From positions 44,082-108,081 of the forward strand of contig JAKABO010000004.1 in assembly GCA_021796835.1 (NCBI GenBank): a stretch of DNA of 64,000 bases. The letters run 5' to 3'. Positions 1 to 9,666 of the stretch are shown piece by piece. Source of the DNA: Pseudomonadota bacterium. GTDB lineage: Bacteria > Pseudomonadota > Gammaproteobacteria > Burkholderiales > Ferrovaceae. The notes beneath the pieces were generated by a model, which saw only the letters and a program-made list of their open reading frames with translations, searched no databases and was not told where the DNA came from. Each line of letters opens with the position of its first letter. Position 1 is the stretch's first letter. The position numbers and the translations under genes were made by a program.

Positions 1-465
1 GGCCGATGTCATCCGGCCTTGCTGGAATCCTTGCTGGCCCATCCTTTTTTTCAGCGCAGTGCGCCCAAGAGTACCGGGCGGGAAGATTTTTCGTTGGAAT
101 GGCTGGAGAGCCGGGGGGCGTGGGTGTCTTCACTGCCGCCGGAGGATGTTCAGGCAACCCTGCTGGAATTGACGGCGCGCTCGGTGGCTGAGGCGGTACA
201 GACGGCGTGCCGGGGATATGAGGGGGCCGAACTGTATCTCTGTGGGGGCGGAGCCCTGAATGTCCAATTGACGAAACGCCTGCGGACCCTGATGCCCGAG
301 GTTCGGGTAGGGCGTACCGATGATTTGGGGGTGCCCGCGCAACAGGTGGAGGCTCTGGCCTTTGCCTGGTTGGCATGGGCGCGGGTGCAGGGGAAAGCGG
401 GAAATCTGCCCGCGGTGACCGGGGCACGCCACGGCGTCGTGCTGGGCGCGCTTTATTCTCCCTGA
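1..465 (+). CDS. anmK: Anhydro-N-acetylmuramic acid kinase, 3' fragment
   Basis: Open from the first base of the window, so only about the last 154 codons are present. AnmK phosphorylates anhydro-MurNAc recovered from peptidoglycan turnover and opens its anhydro ring, feeding cell-wall recycling. The visible part contains the family's AHPFF...PPKSTGREDF-like stretch (here AHPFFQRSAPKSTGREDF), the helix ending in ELYLCGGGALN, and the C-terminal VPAQQVEALAFAWLA segment. The stop lies 13 bp inside the 3' end of the convergent xerC gene. The N-terminal half, with the ATP-binding start of the fold, is outside the window. Confidence 0.9.
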   Translation, partial: GRCHPALLESLLAHPFFQRSAPKSTGREDFSLEWLESRGAWVSSLPPEDVQATLLELTARSVAEAVQTACRGYEGAELYLCGGGALNVQLTKRLRTLMPEVRVGRTDDLGVPAQQVEALAFAWLAWARVQGKAGNLPAVTGARHGVVLGALYSP

Positions 466-1358
466 GGGGGCGGGCGCCGTCGGGCGCGTGGATGCGCCTG
501 ATCATAGACCTGGGCCAAATGCTGGAAGTCGAGGTGGGTATACATCTGGGTCGTCGTGATATGGGCGTGTCCCAGCAACTCCTGTACGGCGCGCAGGTCG
601 CCGCTGGACTGGAGCAGGTGGGAAGCAAAGGAGTGGCGCAGGACATGGGGATGGACCTGGTCGTCCAGACCCTGCTGGCGGGTGCGCAGGGCCACGCGCG
701 CTTCGATGGCGCGCATGCTCAGGGCCGAACCGCGGATACTGACGAACAGGGGGGTCTCCGGCGTCAGGGGCCGCAGGGGGTGATGGTCCAGCCAGAGTGC
801 CAGGGCTTCCCGGGCCTTTTGACCCACGGGGACGATGCGGAATTTATGCCCTTTTCCCAGTACCCGCACCAGGCCCTCGCTGAGATTCAGGTCCTGTACG
901 CGCAGATGGGCCAGTTCCGCCAGACGCAGGCCGGAGGAGTAGAACAATTCCAGCAGGGCCCGGTCCCGTTCATCCAGCATGCGGTCCCCCGGGACATTCA
1001 TCAATCTGCTGGCCTGGTCCGGAGAAAGGGCATGGGGCAAGGTGCGCGGTGACTTGGGGGCGGGCACCCCATGACAGGGGTTGAGGGCGGTCTGATGAAA
1101 TTTTGCCAGGTAGTCAAAAAAGCCGCGCCAGGCCGACAGACTGCGGGCCAGGCTGCGACCAGACAGCCCCTGCCCATGTAATTTTCCCAGGAGGCGACGG
1201 ATGTGCTGCGCGGTCACCTGGGTGAGATCCGCGCAGGCAGCCACCAACTGGTCCAGGTCGCGCCGGTAACTGCAGATCGTGCGCGGGGACAAGCCCCGTT
1301 CGAAACGCAGTTGATCGAGATAGGCGCGGATCAGGGCCTGGGAATCAGGAAGATTCAT
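453..1358 (-). CDS. xerC: Tyrosine recombinase XerC
   Basis: Site-specific recombinase of 301 residues that with XerD resolves chromosome dimers at dif during division. The N-terminal SAM-like core-binding domain covers about residues 1–95 and the catalytic domain follows. The full catalytic set is visible: R145 in SSGLRLAEL, K169 in LGKGHK, H238 and R241 in HVLRHSF, H264 in LGHAHI, and the nucleophile Y273 in QMYTHLD. XerC rather than XerD is chosen from context, because xerC follows dapF and DUF484 in many proteobacteria. Its start overlaps the DUF484 gene by 14 bp, so the two are probably translated together. Confidence 0.95.
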   Translation of the reverse strand: MNLPDSQALIRAYLDQLRFERGLSPRTICSYRRDLDQLVAACADLTQVTAQHIRRLLGKLHGQGLSGRSLARSLSAWRGFFDYLAKFHQTALNPCHGVPAPKSPRTLPHALSPDQASRLMNVPGDRMLDERDRALLELFYSSGLRLAELAHLRVQDLNLSEGLVRVLGKGHKFRIVPVGQKAREALALWLDHHPLRPLTPETPLFVSIRGSALSMRAIEARVALRTRQQGLDDQVHPHVLRHSFASHLLQSSGDLRAVQELLGHAHITTTQMYTHLDFQHLAQVYDQAHPRARRRPPPQGE

Positions 1359-2001
1359 GGGCGCGCAGGGAGGTACTGATCAGGTCAGTGATGCGCTGCA
1401 GGTAGAAGATGCCCATGTCCGGGTAAAAACGGTTTTCGTCGGGCGAGGCCAGCAGCAGGGCGCCAAAGGTTTCACTGTCCCGCAGGGGCAACAGGGCGAA
1501 GGATTTCAGGCTGGGCGCCAGTTCGCCGAACCACTGGTCGCATTGTACGGGCGTGTGGTGTCCGCAGCGCGGGGTTTCTACATGGACGATGGCTTCTTTC
1601 TGGACCTCCGCCACGGGCTGGAAGGCCGGATGCTCCAGGGGGCCGCTCCGGATCCCCCAGAGGCGCAGGGTGACATGGGGAATTCCAAAATGATGCAGCA
1701 TCTGGTGCTGGATGGTGTCGAGAACGCCCTTCAGGGTGCGCTGAACCAGCAATCGCACGGCCAGTTGGTGAACCTTGCCGCTGATGTTGTCATTGGTTTC
1801 GGCATAGCCGATCAATTCGGACAGGCGCTGTTCCAGCGTGCGGTTCTTGTCGCGCAGGGTCAGCAACTGGCGTTCGCTCAGGGAAACGGTATGGGTGCCG
1901 TGCGGGTGTGGAATCTGGATTTCATTCAAGACGGCTCCGTGCAACACGAAAAATTCCGGGTTGTCCTTGAGCCAGGAGGCAACGACTTCAGCGTCCAGCA
2001 T
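1345..2001 (-). CDS. DUF484 family protein
   Basis: A 218-residue protein of the DUF484 family, recognised from its N-terminal [39 protein letters not shown] region, a coiled-coil-like stretch (about residues 42–70), and a GAF-like C-terminal half ending in a segment with [19 protein letters not shown]. The biochemical role of the family is unknown to me; it is nearly always encoded between dapF and xerC, as here. It overlaps dapF by 14 bp at its start and xerC by 14 bp at its end, which indicates translational coupling across the three genes. Confidence 0.88.
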   Translation of the reverse strand: MLDAEVVASWLKDNPEFFVLHGAVLNEIQIPHPHGTHTVSLSERQLLTLRDKNRTLEQRLSELIGYAETNDNISGKVHQLAVRLLVQRTLKGVLDTIQHQMLHHFGIPHVTLRLWGIRSGPLEHPAFQPVAEVQKEAIVHVETPRCGHHTPVQCDQWFGELAPSLKSFALLPLRDSETFGALLLASPDENRFYPDMGIFYLQRITDLISTSLRAHESS

Positions 2002-2857
2002 GGGTAAGTTCCTCGATGTTCGGGATGTGGACGATCCCGGTGTAGACGGTGACCGCAGGGCCGGTCATCCATACGGGATGTCCGGCGCCCTGCCATTCGA
2101 TGAGCAGTTCTCCGCCGTGGGTCGTGACGTGCACCAGCGGGTCCAGTCGCCCCAGGCGTCGACCCGCCACGACAGCGGCACAGGCACCCGTGCCGCAGGC
2201 CAGGGTTTCCCCGGCACCGCGTTCATGAACACGGAGATGGATGTGGGTGCGATCCTCGATTTCCATGAATCCGGCGTTGACTCGTTCGGGAAACAGGGGG
2301 TGACGCTCGATCAACGGGCCTTCCGTGTCGACGGGAGCGTGGGTGATCTGTTCGACCACCTGCACCGCATGGGGATTGCCCATGGAGAGTACGGAAAAAG
2401 TGCGGGTGGTCACCTGTCCGAGGGCCAGTTCATAGGTGGGTTGGAGGGCGGGGGCCAGAAATGGGATGCGGGCAGGATCGAAGAGGGGTTCGCCCATGTT
2501 GACCCGCACGTCGCCGTTCGGCAGCAACTCGGGTTCAAGCACGCCCGCCAGGGTCTCGACCCGCAGGTGGGTGCGCTGGGTCAGGTTCTGATCATGGACA
2601 TAACGGGCGAAGCAACGAACCCCATTGCCACAGTTGGCGACTTCTCCGCCATCGCGGTTGAAAATCCGGTAACGAAAGTCGTTCGTCGCATCCTGTGCCG
2701 GCTCTACCCATAGAATCTGATCACAGCCTACGCCAAAGTGGCGATCGGCCAACCAGCGCAGTTGAACCGGGGTCAGGGCGAGAGAGGCGCGTACCCCGTC
2801 GAGTACGATGAAGTCGTTGCCCAGGCCCTGCATTTTGGTGAAAGGAAGTATCCCCAT
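1988..2857 (-). CDS. dapF: Diaminopimelate epimerase
   Basis: Converts LL- to meso-diaminopimelate, the last shared step before lysine and the peptidoglycan cross-linking residue; cytoplasmic. The protein is 289 residues from the chosen ATG at 2857, which gives the family's normal N-terminus ([16 protein letters not shown]); the frame is open 18 codons further upstream but without the family pattern. Both catalytic cysteines are present: C76 in [13 protein letters not shown] and C221 in [13 protein letters not shown]. The gene lies between the acyltransferase and DUF484 genes on the minus strand. dapB, an earlier step of the same pathway, is also in this window. Confidence 0.95.
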   Translation of the reverse strand: MGILPFTKMQGLGNDFIVLDGVRASLALTPVQLRWLADRHFGVGCDQILWVEPAQDATNDFRYRIFNRDGGEVANCGNGVRCFARYVHDQNLTQRTHLRVETLAGVLEPELLPNGDVRVNMGEPLFDPARIPFLAPALQPTYELALGQVTTRTFSVLSMGNPHAVQVVEQITHAPVDTEGPLIERHPLFPERVNAGFMEIEDRTHIHLRVHERGAGETLACGTGACAAVVAGRRLGRLDPLVHVTTHGGELLIEWQGAGHPVWMTGPAVTVYTGIVHIPNIEELTHAGR

Positions 2858-2907
2858 GGTCCCCGTATCGGGTGATGTCGAAGGTGAAATGCTACGCTTT
2901 TTCTGGC

Positions 2908-3807
2908 TCACTGGGTAGATTGGGGCGGTGGATGCCTGTCATAGGGCGACGCTTCTCCGGGCGGCCGGGTCTTGAACCGTTTGTGCGACCACAGGTAATT
3001 GGCGGGTTGTTCGAGGATGCGCTCCTCGATGAAGTGGTTCATGCGCTGGGTATCCGCCGCATCGTCGCCGCTGGGGAAATGCGCCCAGGCGGGGAAGAAA
3101 GTGACTTCAAACCGTCCTGCCCTGAAATCGAGATGGACGACGCAGGGAACGACCGATGCTTTGGCCAGTTTGCTCATCCGGGCCAGGGCTGGGACGGTGG
3201 CGGCCTTGACCTTGAAAAAATCCACAAAAAGCGAATCCTTGGGGCCAAAGTCCTGATCCGGCAGGTAATAGAGCAGCCAACCCGGTTTGAATGCCCGCAA
3301 TACGCTGCGCAAACTGTCCTGGCGGGCAAAGATCAGACCTTTTCCCCAACGCAGTCGGCGTTCACGGATCAAGGTGTCGAGGGTGGGATGCTTGATTTTC
3401 GAGTTGATGGTGATGACGTCGAAATCCAGGGTCAGGAAGGGGCCGATGGTGTCTACCCCGAAGAAATGGGGCGTGAGCAGGATGACCGGCCCCTTCGTTT
3501 GAGCATCGCGCACCTGTTCCAGGCCCTGAAAGTGAATCATGGTGCGCAGGCGCCGTTCAGAAGCGAACCAGGCGATCCCGAGGGCCAGGGCGCTGGTCAC
3601 GAATCCCTGGAAATGACGGAGAGCCACTTCGCGGCGCTGGGCCTCGCTCCACTGAGGAAAGCACAGCGTCAGGTTGATGAGGGTGACGCGGCGCCGTTCG
3701 CGGGCGAGGACGAAGGCCAGGGCGCCGAGCAGGCGACCGGGTAGCCACAGGGCCCCGAGGGGGAGCCAGTGGAGTAACCAAAGAGGGAAAAAAATCAGGC
3801 GCATCAT
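2908..3807 (-). CDS. lpxL: LpxL/HtrB-type lipid A acyltransferase
   Basis: A 299-residue inner-membrane acyltransferase that adds a secondary acyl chain to the lipid A precursor. It has an N-terminal hydrophobic anchor (about residues 4–35) and the catalytic HX4D motif as H114-FFGV-D119 in [11 protein letters not shown] later [18 protein letters not shown] segment is the usual substrate-side motif, and the C-terminal [15 protein letters not shown] is characteristic. The reading frame stays open further upstream into the divergent metK gene, so the ATG at 3807 (or 3804) next to the hydrophobic segment is the likely start. Whether it adds laurate or another chain cannot be read from sequence. 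Confidence 0.88.
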   Translation of the reverse strand: MMRLIFFPLWLLHWLPLGALWLPGRLLGALAFVLARERRRVTLINLTLCFPQWSEAQRREVALRHFQGFVTSALALGIAWFASERRLRTMIHFQGLEQVRDAQTKGPVILLTPHFFGVDTIGPFLTLDFDVITINSKIKHPTLDTLIRERRLRWGKGLIFARQDSLRSVLRAFKPGWLLYYLPDQDFGPKDSLFVDFFKVKAATVPALARMSKLAKASVVPCVVHLDFRAGRFEVTFFPAWAHFPSGDDAADTQRMNHFIEERILEQPANYLWSHKRFKTRPPGEASPYDRHPPPQSTQ

Positions 3808-3881
3808 GGCGCTAACGGGATTGCTGGTACAATTCCCGGCTGCAGTACTTTTCCAATTTTTGATAAAGGGCAGGGTTTGCC
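3808..3881. promoter_or_regulatory. Divergent promoter region between lpxL and metK
   Basis: These 74 bp are all the DNA between the two divergent start codons. A TACAAT hexamer at 3828–3833 on the plus strand could be the -10 element for metK, but no good -35 is seen at the usual distance. The region is too short for most S-adenosylmethionine riboswitches plus a promoter, and I see no such fold. Confidence 0.4.
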
Positions 3882-5039
3882 ATGAGTGAGTATATTTTCT
3901 CTTCGGAGTCGGTATCCGAGGGGCATCCGGACAAGGTGGCCGATCAGATCTCTGACGGGGTTCTGGATGCCATTCTAACGCAGGATCCGCATGCACGGGT
4001 GGCCTGTGAAACTTTGACCAGTACCGGCCTCATCGTTATTTCTGGTGAAATCACCACCAAGGCACAGATCAACTACATCGATGTGGCACGGGATGTGGTG
4101 CGGCGCATCGGCTACAACAGTTCCGACATCGGCTTTGATTATCAGACCTGCGCGGTGTTGACGGCCCTCAATCGGCAAAGTCCGGACATTGCCCAAGGGG
4201 TGGACGAAGGGAGCGGACTCGACCTCGATCAGGGGGCGGGTGATCAGGGGCTGATGTTCGGTTATGCCTGCGATGAAACCGACACGCTCATGCCTCTGCC
4301 CATCCACCTGTCCCATCGTTTGGTGCAGCGCCAGTCTGAATTGCGCAAGGACGGACGGATGCCATTTTTGCGTCCGGATGCCAAATCGCAGGTGAGCGTT
4401 CGCTATGTCGACGGGCAACCCGCACGGATCGAGACGGTGGTCCTGTCGACCCAGCATCATCCCGAAATCTCGCACCAGCAACTCACTGAAGCGGTGATCG
4501 ACGAGATCATCAAACCGGTTCTGCCCGCTCACCTGCTGGGCCCCAACACCCGTTATCTGGTCAATCCCACCGGTCGTTTCGTGATCGGGGGCCCCATGGG
4601 GGACTGCGGTCTCACCGGGCGCAAGATCATCGTGGACACTTACGGTGGCGCGGCCCGTCACGGCGGGGGGGCATTTTCGGGCAAAGACCCTTCCAAGGTG
4701 GATCGTTCTGCGGCCTATGCCATGCGCCATGTGGCCAAGAACGTGGTGGCTGCCGGGTTGGCACGCCGCTGCGAGGTACAGGTGGCTTATGCCATCGGGG
4801 TTGCCCGTCCGGTCAGCCTGATGGTCAATACGTTTGGAACCGGGAAACTTCCCGACGAGAAACTGGCTCAACTGGTCGAACGGCACTTCGATCTGCGCCC
4901 CAAGGGCATCATCCAGTCCCTCGACCTGCTCCGTCCCATTTACAGCAAGACGGCGGCTTATGGTCACTTTGGACGGGAAGAACCGGAATTTACCTGGGAA
5001 ATGCGCGATCGCGTCCAGGCCCTGCAGGCAGACGCCTGA
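3882..5039 (+). CDS. metK: S-adenosylmethionine synthetase
   Basis: Makes S-adenosylmethionine from methionine and ATP in the cytoplasm. The protein is 385 residues, normal for the family. Visible signatures are [21 protein letters not shown] near the N-terminus, [16 protein letters not shown] (the conserved GAGDQG loop), [20 protein letters not shown], and [23 protein letters not shown] with the catalytic lysine region. It is followed 45 bp later by ahcY and then metF on the same strand, forming an operon that makes SAM, recycles its by-product and supplies methyl groups. Confidence 0.97.
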   Translation: MSEYIFSSESVSEGHPDKVADQISDGVLDAILTQDPHARVACETLTSTGLIVISGEITTKAQINYIDVARDVVRRIGYNSSDIGFDYQTCAVLTALNRQSPDIAQGVDEGSGLDLDQGAGDQGLMFGYACDETDTLMPLPIHLSHRLVQRQSELRKDGRMPFLRPDAKSQVSVRYVDGQPARIETVVLSTQHHPEISHQQLTEAVIDEIIKPVLPAHLLGPNTRYLVNPTGRFVIGGPMGDCGLTGRKIIVDTYGGAARHGGGAFSGKDPSKVDRSAAYAMRHVAKNVVAAGLARRCEVQVAYAIGVARPVSLMVNTFGTGKLPDEKLAQLVERHFDLRPKGIIQSLDLLRPIYSKTAAYGHFGREEPEFTWEMRDRVQALQADA

Positions 5040-5084
5040 GTCCGGAATGAGCCAATACACTAAATGAACGAAGGGAGAGTTTTC

Positions 5085-6395
5085 ATGAACGCGATTCCAC
5101 AGACTTTGGCCGGTGACTTCAAGGTTGCCGATATGACGTTGGCGGCATGGGGCCGCAAGGAAATCCAGATCGCCGAGAATGAAATGCCGGGCCTCATGGC
5201 CCTGCGTGCAGAATATGCCGAACGCCAGCCGTTGCGTGGGGCACGAATCGCCGGTTGTTTGCACATGACCATCCAGACCGCCGTCTTGATCGAGACACTG
5301 GTGGCTCTGGGGGCAGAAGTCCGCTGGAGTTCCTGCAATATTTTTTCCACCCAGGACCAGGCGGCAGCGGCCATTGCCGCCACGGGGGTTCCGGTGTTTG
5401 CCTGGAAGGGAGAAACGGAGGAGGAGTTCTGGTGGTGCATCGAAAAAACCATCTTCGGGCCGGACAACTGGTTGCCCAACATGATTCTGGACGACGGGGG
5501 GGATCTGACTCTGGTGATGCACGACAAATATCCTCACCTGCTCGAATCCATCCGGGGCATTTCCGAAGAAACCACCACCGGCGTGCATCGTTTGAACGAG
5601 ATGCTGAAGCGCGGAGAATTGAAGTGTCCGGCGTTCAACGTCAACGACTCGGTCACCAAGTCCAAATTCGACAACTTGTATGGGTGTCGTGAATCCCTGA
5701 TGGACGGGATCAAGCGGGCGACCGATGTGATGATTGCCGGAAAGGTGGCGGTGGTGGCCGGGTATGGCGATGTGGGCAAGGGGTGTGCCCAGGCTTTTCG
5801 CGGGTTGGGGGCCACGGTGTGGGTGACGGAAATCGATCCCATTTGTGCCCTGCAGGCGGCCATGGAGGGGTATCGGGTGGTGAACATGGACGAAGTGGCG
5901 GCTTTGGGCGATATCTTCGTCACGGCAACCGGTAACGTGGAGGTCATCACCCATGCCCACATGCAGGTGATGAAAAATGACGCCATCGTATGCAATATCG
6001 GGCATTTCGATTCGGAAATCGACATTGCTTCCCTGCGCAAATACCATTGGGACAACATCAAACCGCAGGTGGATCATGTCGTCTTTCCCGATGGCAAGCG
6101 TCTGATCGTGCTGGCGGAAGGACGTCTGGTCAATCTGGGCTGTGCAACGGGGCATCCGAGTTTTGTGATGTCGGCTTCCTTCACCAACCAGGTGATGGCC
6201 CAGATCGAGTTGTGGAACAATCACGGCAACTATCCGGTGGGCGTGTACATCCTCCCCAAGGCGCTGGATGAGAAGGTGGCTCGCCTGCATTTGAAGCGCA
6301 TCGGTGTACACCTCACCCAGTTGACGGAAAAGCAGGCCGAATACCTCAACCTGCCCGTCACAGGCCCCTACAAACCCGAGCATTACCGGTATTGA
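5085..6395 (+). CDS. ahcY: Adenosylhomocysteinase
   Basis: Hydrolyses S-adenosylhomocysteine to adenosine and homocysteine, relieving inhibition of methyltransferases. It is 436 residues from the ATG at 5085, which has a good Shine-Dalgarno (GAAGGGAGAG) ahead of it; an in-frame ATG at 5064 lies upstream of that ribosome site and is rejected. The NAD-binding motif GYGDVGKG is at residues 226–233, followed by [10 protein letters not shown], and the protein ends in the family's typical KPEHYRY. Only 45 bp separate it from metK, so an SAH riboswitch, which often precedes ahcY in this class, has no room here. Confidence 0.97.
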   Translation: MNAIPQTLAGDFKVADMTLAAWGRKEIQIAENEMPGLMALRAEYAERQPLRGARIAGCLHMTIQTAVLIETLVALGAEVRWSSCNIFSTQDQAAAAIAATGVPVFAWKGETEEEFWWCIEKTIFGPDNWLPNMILDDGGDLTLVMHDKYPHLLESIRGISEETTTGVHRLNEMLKRGELKCPAFNVNDSVTKSKFDNLYGCRESLMDGIKRATDVMIAGKVAVVAGYGDVGKGCAQAFRGLGATVWVTEIDPICALQAAMEGYRVVNMDEVAALGDIFVTATGNVEVITHAHMQVMKNDAIVCNIGHFDSEIDIASLRKYHWDNIKPQVDHVVFPDGKRLIVLAEGRLVNLGCATGHPSFVMSASFTNQVMAQIELWNNHGNYPVGVYILPKALDEKVARLHLKRIGVHLTQLTEKQAEYLNLPVTGPYKPEHYRY

Positions 6396-6399
6396 ATCC

Positions 6400-7245
6400 A
6401 TGAATCACGCACCTCACGAGCGGGTGTTCAGCTTTGAGTTTTTCCCCCCCAAGACCCCCGAGGGGGCGGAAAAACTTCGCCACACCCGGCGCCAGCTGGC
6501 GCAACTCAATCCGGCCTTTTTTTCCGTGACCTATGGTGCAGGAGGGACCACTCAGGACCGTACCCTGGAAACCGTGGTGGAGATCCAGCACGACGGATAT
6601 CCTGCGGCACCCCACCTGTCCTGTATCGGCGCGACCCGGGACAGTTTGCGCCAGGTCCTGGCACAATACCGCCACCACGGTATTCGCCATCTGGTGGCCT
6701 TGCGCGGGGACTTGCCCTCCGGCACCCTGGGCGGGGGCGAATTTCGTTACGCCAGCGACCTGGTGCGTTTCGTCCGGGAAGAAACGGGAGACCACTTTTT
6801 CATCGAAGTGGCCGCTTATCCCGAGGTGCATCCCCAGGCACGCTCGGCGCAGGAAGGCATTCGCCACTTTCAGGAAAAAATCGAGGCGGGGGCTGATTCA
6901 GCCATCACCCAGTATTTTTACAACCCGGATGCTTACTTCAGTTTTGTGGAGGACTGTGATGCTGCAGGGATCACCGTGCCGATTGTGCCGGGGATCATGC
7001 CCATCGCTAATTTCTCGCAATTGAGCCGCTTTTCCGAGGCCTGTGGCGCTGAAATTCCGCGCTGGATCCGCCAGAAAATGCAGGGCTATGGGGATGACAG
7101 CGCTTCCATCAAGGCCTTTGGCCTGGAAGTGGTGACTCACTTGTGCGACCGGTTGCTGGAGGGCGGCGCACCCGGCCTGCACTTTTACACCATGAACAGC
7201 GCCGGGCTGACCTCGGTCATCTGGGAACGCCTGCACCTGACTTGA
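6400..7245 (+). CDS. metF: 5,10-methylenetetrahydrofolate reductase
   Basis: FAD enzyme of 281 residues that reduces 5,10-methylene-THF to 5-methyl-THF, the methyl donor for homocysteine remethylation. Motifs: SFEFFPPKT near the start, SVTYGAGGTTQDRT, HLVALRGDLPSG and the C-terminal GLHFYTMN. It begins 4 bp after ahcY, so it is the third gene of the metK–ahcY–metF operon. No methionine synthase gene is in the window. The 3' end faces the minus-strand methyltransferase gene with an 18-bp gap in which I see no terminator. Confidence 0.96.
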   Translation: MNHAPHERVFSFEFFPPKTPEGAEKLRHTRRQLAQLNPAFFSVTYGAGGTTQDRTLETVVEIQHDGYPAAPHLSCIGATRDSLRQVLAQYRHHGIRHLVALRGDLPSGTLGGGEFRYASDLVRFVREETGDHFFIEVAAYPEVHPQARSAQEGIRHFQEKIEAGADSAITQYFYNPDAYFSFVEDCDAAGITVPIVPGIMPIANFSQLSRFSEACGAEIPRWIRQKMQGYGDDSASIKAFGLEVVTHLCDRLLEGGAPGLHFYTMNSAGLTSVIWERLHLT

Positions 7246-7263
7246 GAGGGGGGGCGTTCCGCC

Positions 7264-8427
7264 TCACAGTCCCAGAAGAGTCGATACCGACTCGTTTTCG
7301 GGGCTCCCCCGACCCAGTACCAGCACCTTGAATAACTCGCCCATTTCTGCCGGGCTCAGGAGTTTTTGGACCGCACTGACGGCACGGTAGTCGGTACCGA
7401 CCTCTCCGTGTACCTTTTCCAACTCGTGGAGAATTCCTTCCTCGATCAACCAGGCCGCCTGCGTCTGCCAGGTTTCGGGCTGCAGGCCTGCCCGGCGGGC
7501 CGCCCGGGCCATCCGGGTAAAGTCCACATGGGCCGTGATGTCCTGAAGTCCGGGGTAAAGAAAAGGATCGCCGTGGGCATGGTGCCGGTAGTGACACATC
7601 AAGGTACCGCCGCTGCGCTGGGGATGGATGAATTCGCGCGCCGGGAAACCGTAATCGATGAAAAAAGCCCGGCCGGCTTTCAAGGTCTGACCCAGCAAGG
7701 CCATCAATCCCTCTGCGGCCAAAGCAACTTCAGTGTCATAGGGTTCGGGGTAGCCGGTCATGGCCGGCATCCCCTCGAGGAGCGGGGAACCTGCGGACAG
7801 GGGGCGGGTTTGCCAGTGCCAGACCTCTTCCGTCACTGCGACTCCCCATTGATGCCATTGCCCGTCCTGCCAACGCAAGCGCTGGACGGGCAGGGCATCC
7901 AGCACTTCATTGGCCAGCACGACGCCCTCCAACTCCGCCGGCCAATGTTCCAGCCATTCCACTCTTTGTTGCAAGGCGGGCGGCAACTGACGGATTTTTT
8001 CCTGTTGTCGCTGCCGCAAGTCAGTGCTTACTTCCAGGATTGCATAGCGTTTCGGGAGACAGTCCTGTTTTGCCAGGGCCTTCAACAGGTCCTGTGCCAA
8101 CTGACCCGTTCCGGCGCCCAGTTCGAGCAGGGTGGTTTCCTGACGGTTCAATTCCCTGAGGGTGCGCGCGATGGGATGGGCCAGGGTGCGGGCAAAAAGG
8201 GGAGTCATCTCCGGGGCTGTGGTGAAGTCTCCGGCAGGGCCCAGTTTGACGGCGCCTGCTGCGTAGTAGCCCAGTCCGGGCGCGTAAAGAAGCCGGTCCA
8301 TGAAATCGGCGAAGTCGATCCATCCCCCGGCCGCGCGGATGACGTCATTGATATGCCGGATCAATTGCTGGCTGTGATTTCTCGCTGCAACGTCCGGCAA
8401 CAATGCTTCAGTGGAATACCATTCCAA
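7264..8427 (-). CDS. MidA/NDUFAF7 family SAM-dependent methyltransferase
   Basis: A 387-residue class I methyltransferase of the DUF185/COG1565 family. The N-terminal YAPGLGYYAAGAVKLGPAGDFTTAPEMTPLF segment is diagnostic, the SAM-binding glycine motif LLELGAGTGQ is at about residues 100–109, and LANEVLDALPVQRL and DYGFPAREFIHPQRSGGTLMCHYRHH follow. In mitochondria NDUFAF7 dimethylates an arginine of the complex I 49-kDa subunit, whose homologue NuoD is encoded in this window; action on NuoD here is inference. The start codon is TTG at 8427, supported by GAGGA eight bases upstream and by the family's N-terminal pattern; the first in-frame ATG is too far inside. Confidence 0.88.
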   Translation of the reverse strand: MEWYSTEALLPDVAARNHSQQLIRHINDVIRAAGGWIDFADFMDRLLYAPGLGYYAAGAVKLGPAGDFTTAPEMTPLFARTLAHPIARTLRELNRQETTLLELGAGTGQLAQDLLKALAKQDCLPKRYAILEVSTDLRQRQQEKIRQLPPALQQRVEWLEHWPAELEGVVLANEVLDALPVQRLRWQDGQWHQWGVAVTEEVWHWQTRPLSAGSPLLEGMPAMTGYPEPYDTEVALAAEGLMALLGQTLKAGRAFFIDYGFPAREFIHPQRSGGTLMCHYRHHAHGDPFLYPGLQDITAHVDFTRMARAARRAGLQPETWQTQAAWLIEEGILHELEKVHGEVGTDYRAVSAVQKLLSPAEMGELFKVLVLGRGSPENESVSTLLGL

Positions 8428-8523
8428 TCTTCAGTCCTCAAAAGGTCCAAACGGCACGGGGCACCAATCAGCGCGCATGATACTCCCATTTGGTAATATG
8501 ACTACACTTGTGGATTTCGGGAA

Positions 8524-8715
8524 ATGAGAATGGGTTTTTTCTGGCAGATGGCGGGGTTCTTCCTGCTTCTGAATGTGGCCTGGTACCTGACCTACTCGGA
8601 CAAACTCTGGGTGTACGTCAGCGGTTTCGTGCTCATGGGGTTGCTCATGCTCTACGCCCTGTTCGTCATCTTCAGGATTCTGCGTCGAGACACACGCCCC
8701 ACTTCCGATGAGTAA
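8524..8715 (+). CDS. Small two-helix membrane protein of unknown function
   Basis: A 63-residue protein with two hydrophobic helices, about residues 5–22 ([18 protein letters not shown]) and 28–51 ([21 protein letters not shown]), and a basic-acidic tail [14 protein letters not shown] do not recognise a family. A GGGAA lies just upstream of the ATG at 8524; an ATG at 8530 is an alternative start. The stop overlaps the ttcA start by 8 bp, so it is probably cotranslated with ttcA. Another reading frame across the same DNA lacks membrane-like composition and looks like a shadow. Confidence 0.6.
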   Translation: MRMGFFWQMAGFFLLLNVAWYLTYSDKLWVYVSGFVLMGLLMLYALFVIFRILRRDTRPTSDE

Positions 8716-9625
8716 CGCCCACAGCTCCACCTTCATCCGTCTCCAGGAAAGACTGCGCAGTGCCATGGGCAAGGCATTGGGGGATTACGCCATGATCCAG
8801 GACGGAGATACGGTCATGGTCTGTCTGAGCGGGGGAAAGGATTCGTATGCCCTGTTGACGCTGCTGCTGGACCTGCAAAAGCGCGCGCCCATCACTTTCA
8901 AACTCATCGCCGTCAACCTGGATCAGAAACAACCGGGCTTTCCGGCAGAGGTTCTTCCTGACTATCTGGATCAACTGGGCGTGGATTACCGGATCGTCGA
9001 TGCCGATACCTACGCCATCGTCAAGGAAAAAATCCCGGCGGGGAAAACCACCTGCTCTCTTTGTTCGCGCCTGCGTCGGGGGGTTCTGTACCGTACCGCC
9101 AAGGCGTTGGGGGCCAACAAGATTGCCCTGGGCCACCATCGCGATGACATGGTGGAAACCTTTTTCCTCAACCTGTTTCATGGCGGACGACTGAAAGGCA
9201 TGCCGCCCAAACTCGTGACCGACGACGGACATCATGTCGTGATCCGGCCTCTGGCCTACTGCCGCGAAGAAGATCTGGCCCGCTACGCGCGCGGGATGGA
9301 CTTTCCCATCATTCCCTGCAATTTGTGCGGCGCCCAGGAAAACCTGCAACGCCAGGCCATCAAACAGTGGTTGCAGGACCAGGAAAAGGCGCATCCGGGG
9401 CGCATCGACAATATCTTTCTGGGCTTGCAGTCGGTCACGCCCTCCCATCTGGCAGACCGTGACCTTTTCGATTTCGAGGGACTGGTTCCCTCCCAACGAC
9501 CGGAACCGGAAGGAGATACGCTCTTCGATTCTGCGGACGAGCGGGGGGCACTGCATCTGTCCCATGCCGAAGGACGGCATCTGCACTTCGTGAAAGCCGG
9601 AAATTTTGCTAAAATGAAAGATTGA
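8708..9625 (+). CDS. ttcA: tRNA 2-thiocytidine biosynthesis protein TtcA
   Basis: Thiolates cytidine 32 of several tRNAs using ATP and an iron-sulfur cluster; cytoplasmic. The 305-residue protein has the PP-loop ATP-binding motif SGGKDS at residues 41–46, a first CxxC at C116/C119 (TTCSLCSRL), the [27 protein letters not shown] segment, and a second CxxC at C204/C207 (PCNLCGAQ). These are the cluster-ligand and thiolation cysteines of the family. Its ATG lies inside the end of the preceding small membrane protein gene. Confidence 0.95.
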   Translation: MSNAHSSTFIRLQERLRSAMGKALGDYAMIQDGDTVMVCLSGGKDSYALLTLLLDLQKRAPITFKLIAVNLDQKQPGFPAEVLPDYLDQLGVDYRIVDADTYAIVKEKIPAGKTTCSLCSRLRRGVLYRTAKALGANKIALGHHRDDMVETFFLNLFHGGRLKGMPPKLVTDDGHHVVIRPLAYCREEDLARYARGMDFPIIPCNLCGAQENLQRQAIKQWLQDQEKAHPGRIDNIFLGLQSVTPSHLADRDLFDFEGLVPSQRPEPEGDTLFDSADERGALHLSHAEGRHLHFVKAGNFAKMKD

Positions 9626-9666
9626 TTATGGAAAATGCGCCCTCAACCGGCACTCAAGGACCCCCG

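Noticed and set aside
3975..6401. 808-codon minus-strand open frame opposite metK and ahcY
   Set aside because: It is the antisense shadow of two highly conserved genes in GC-rich DNA and has no family-like motifs.
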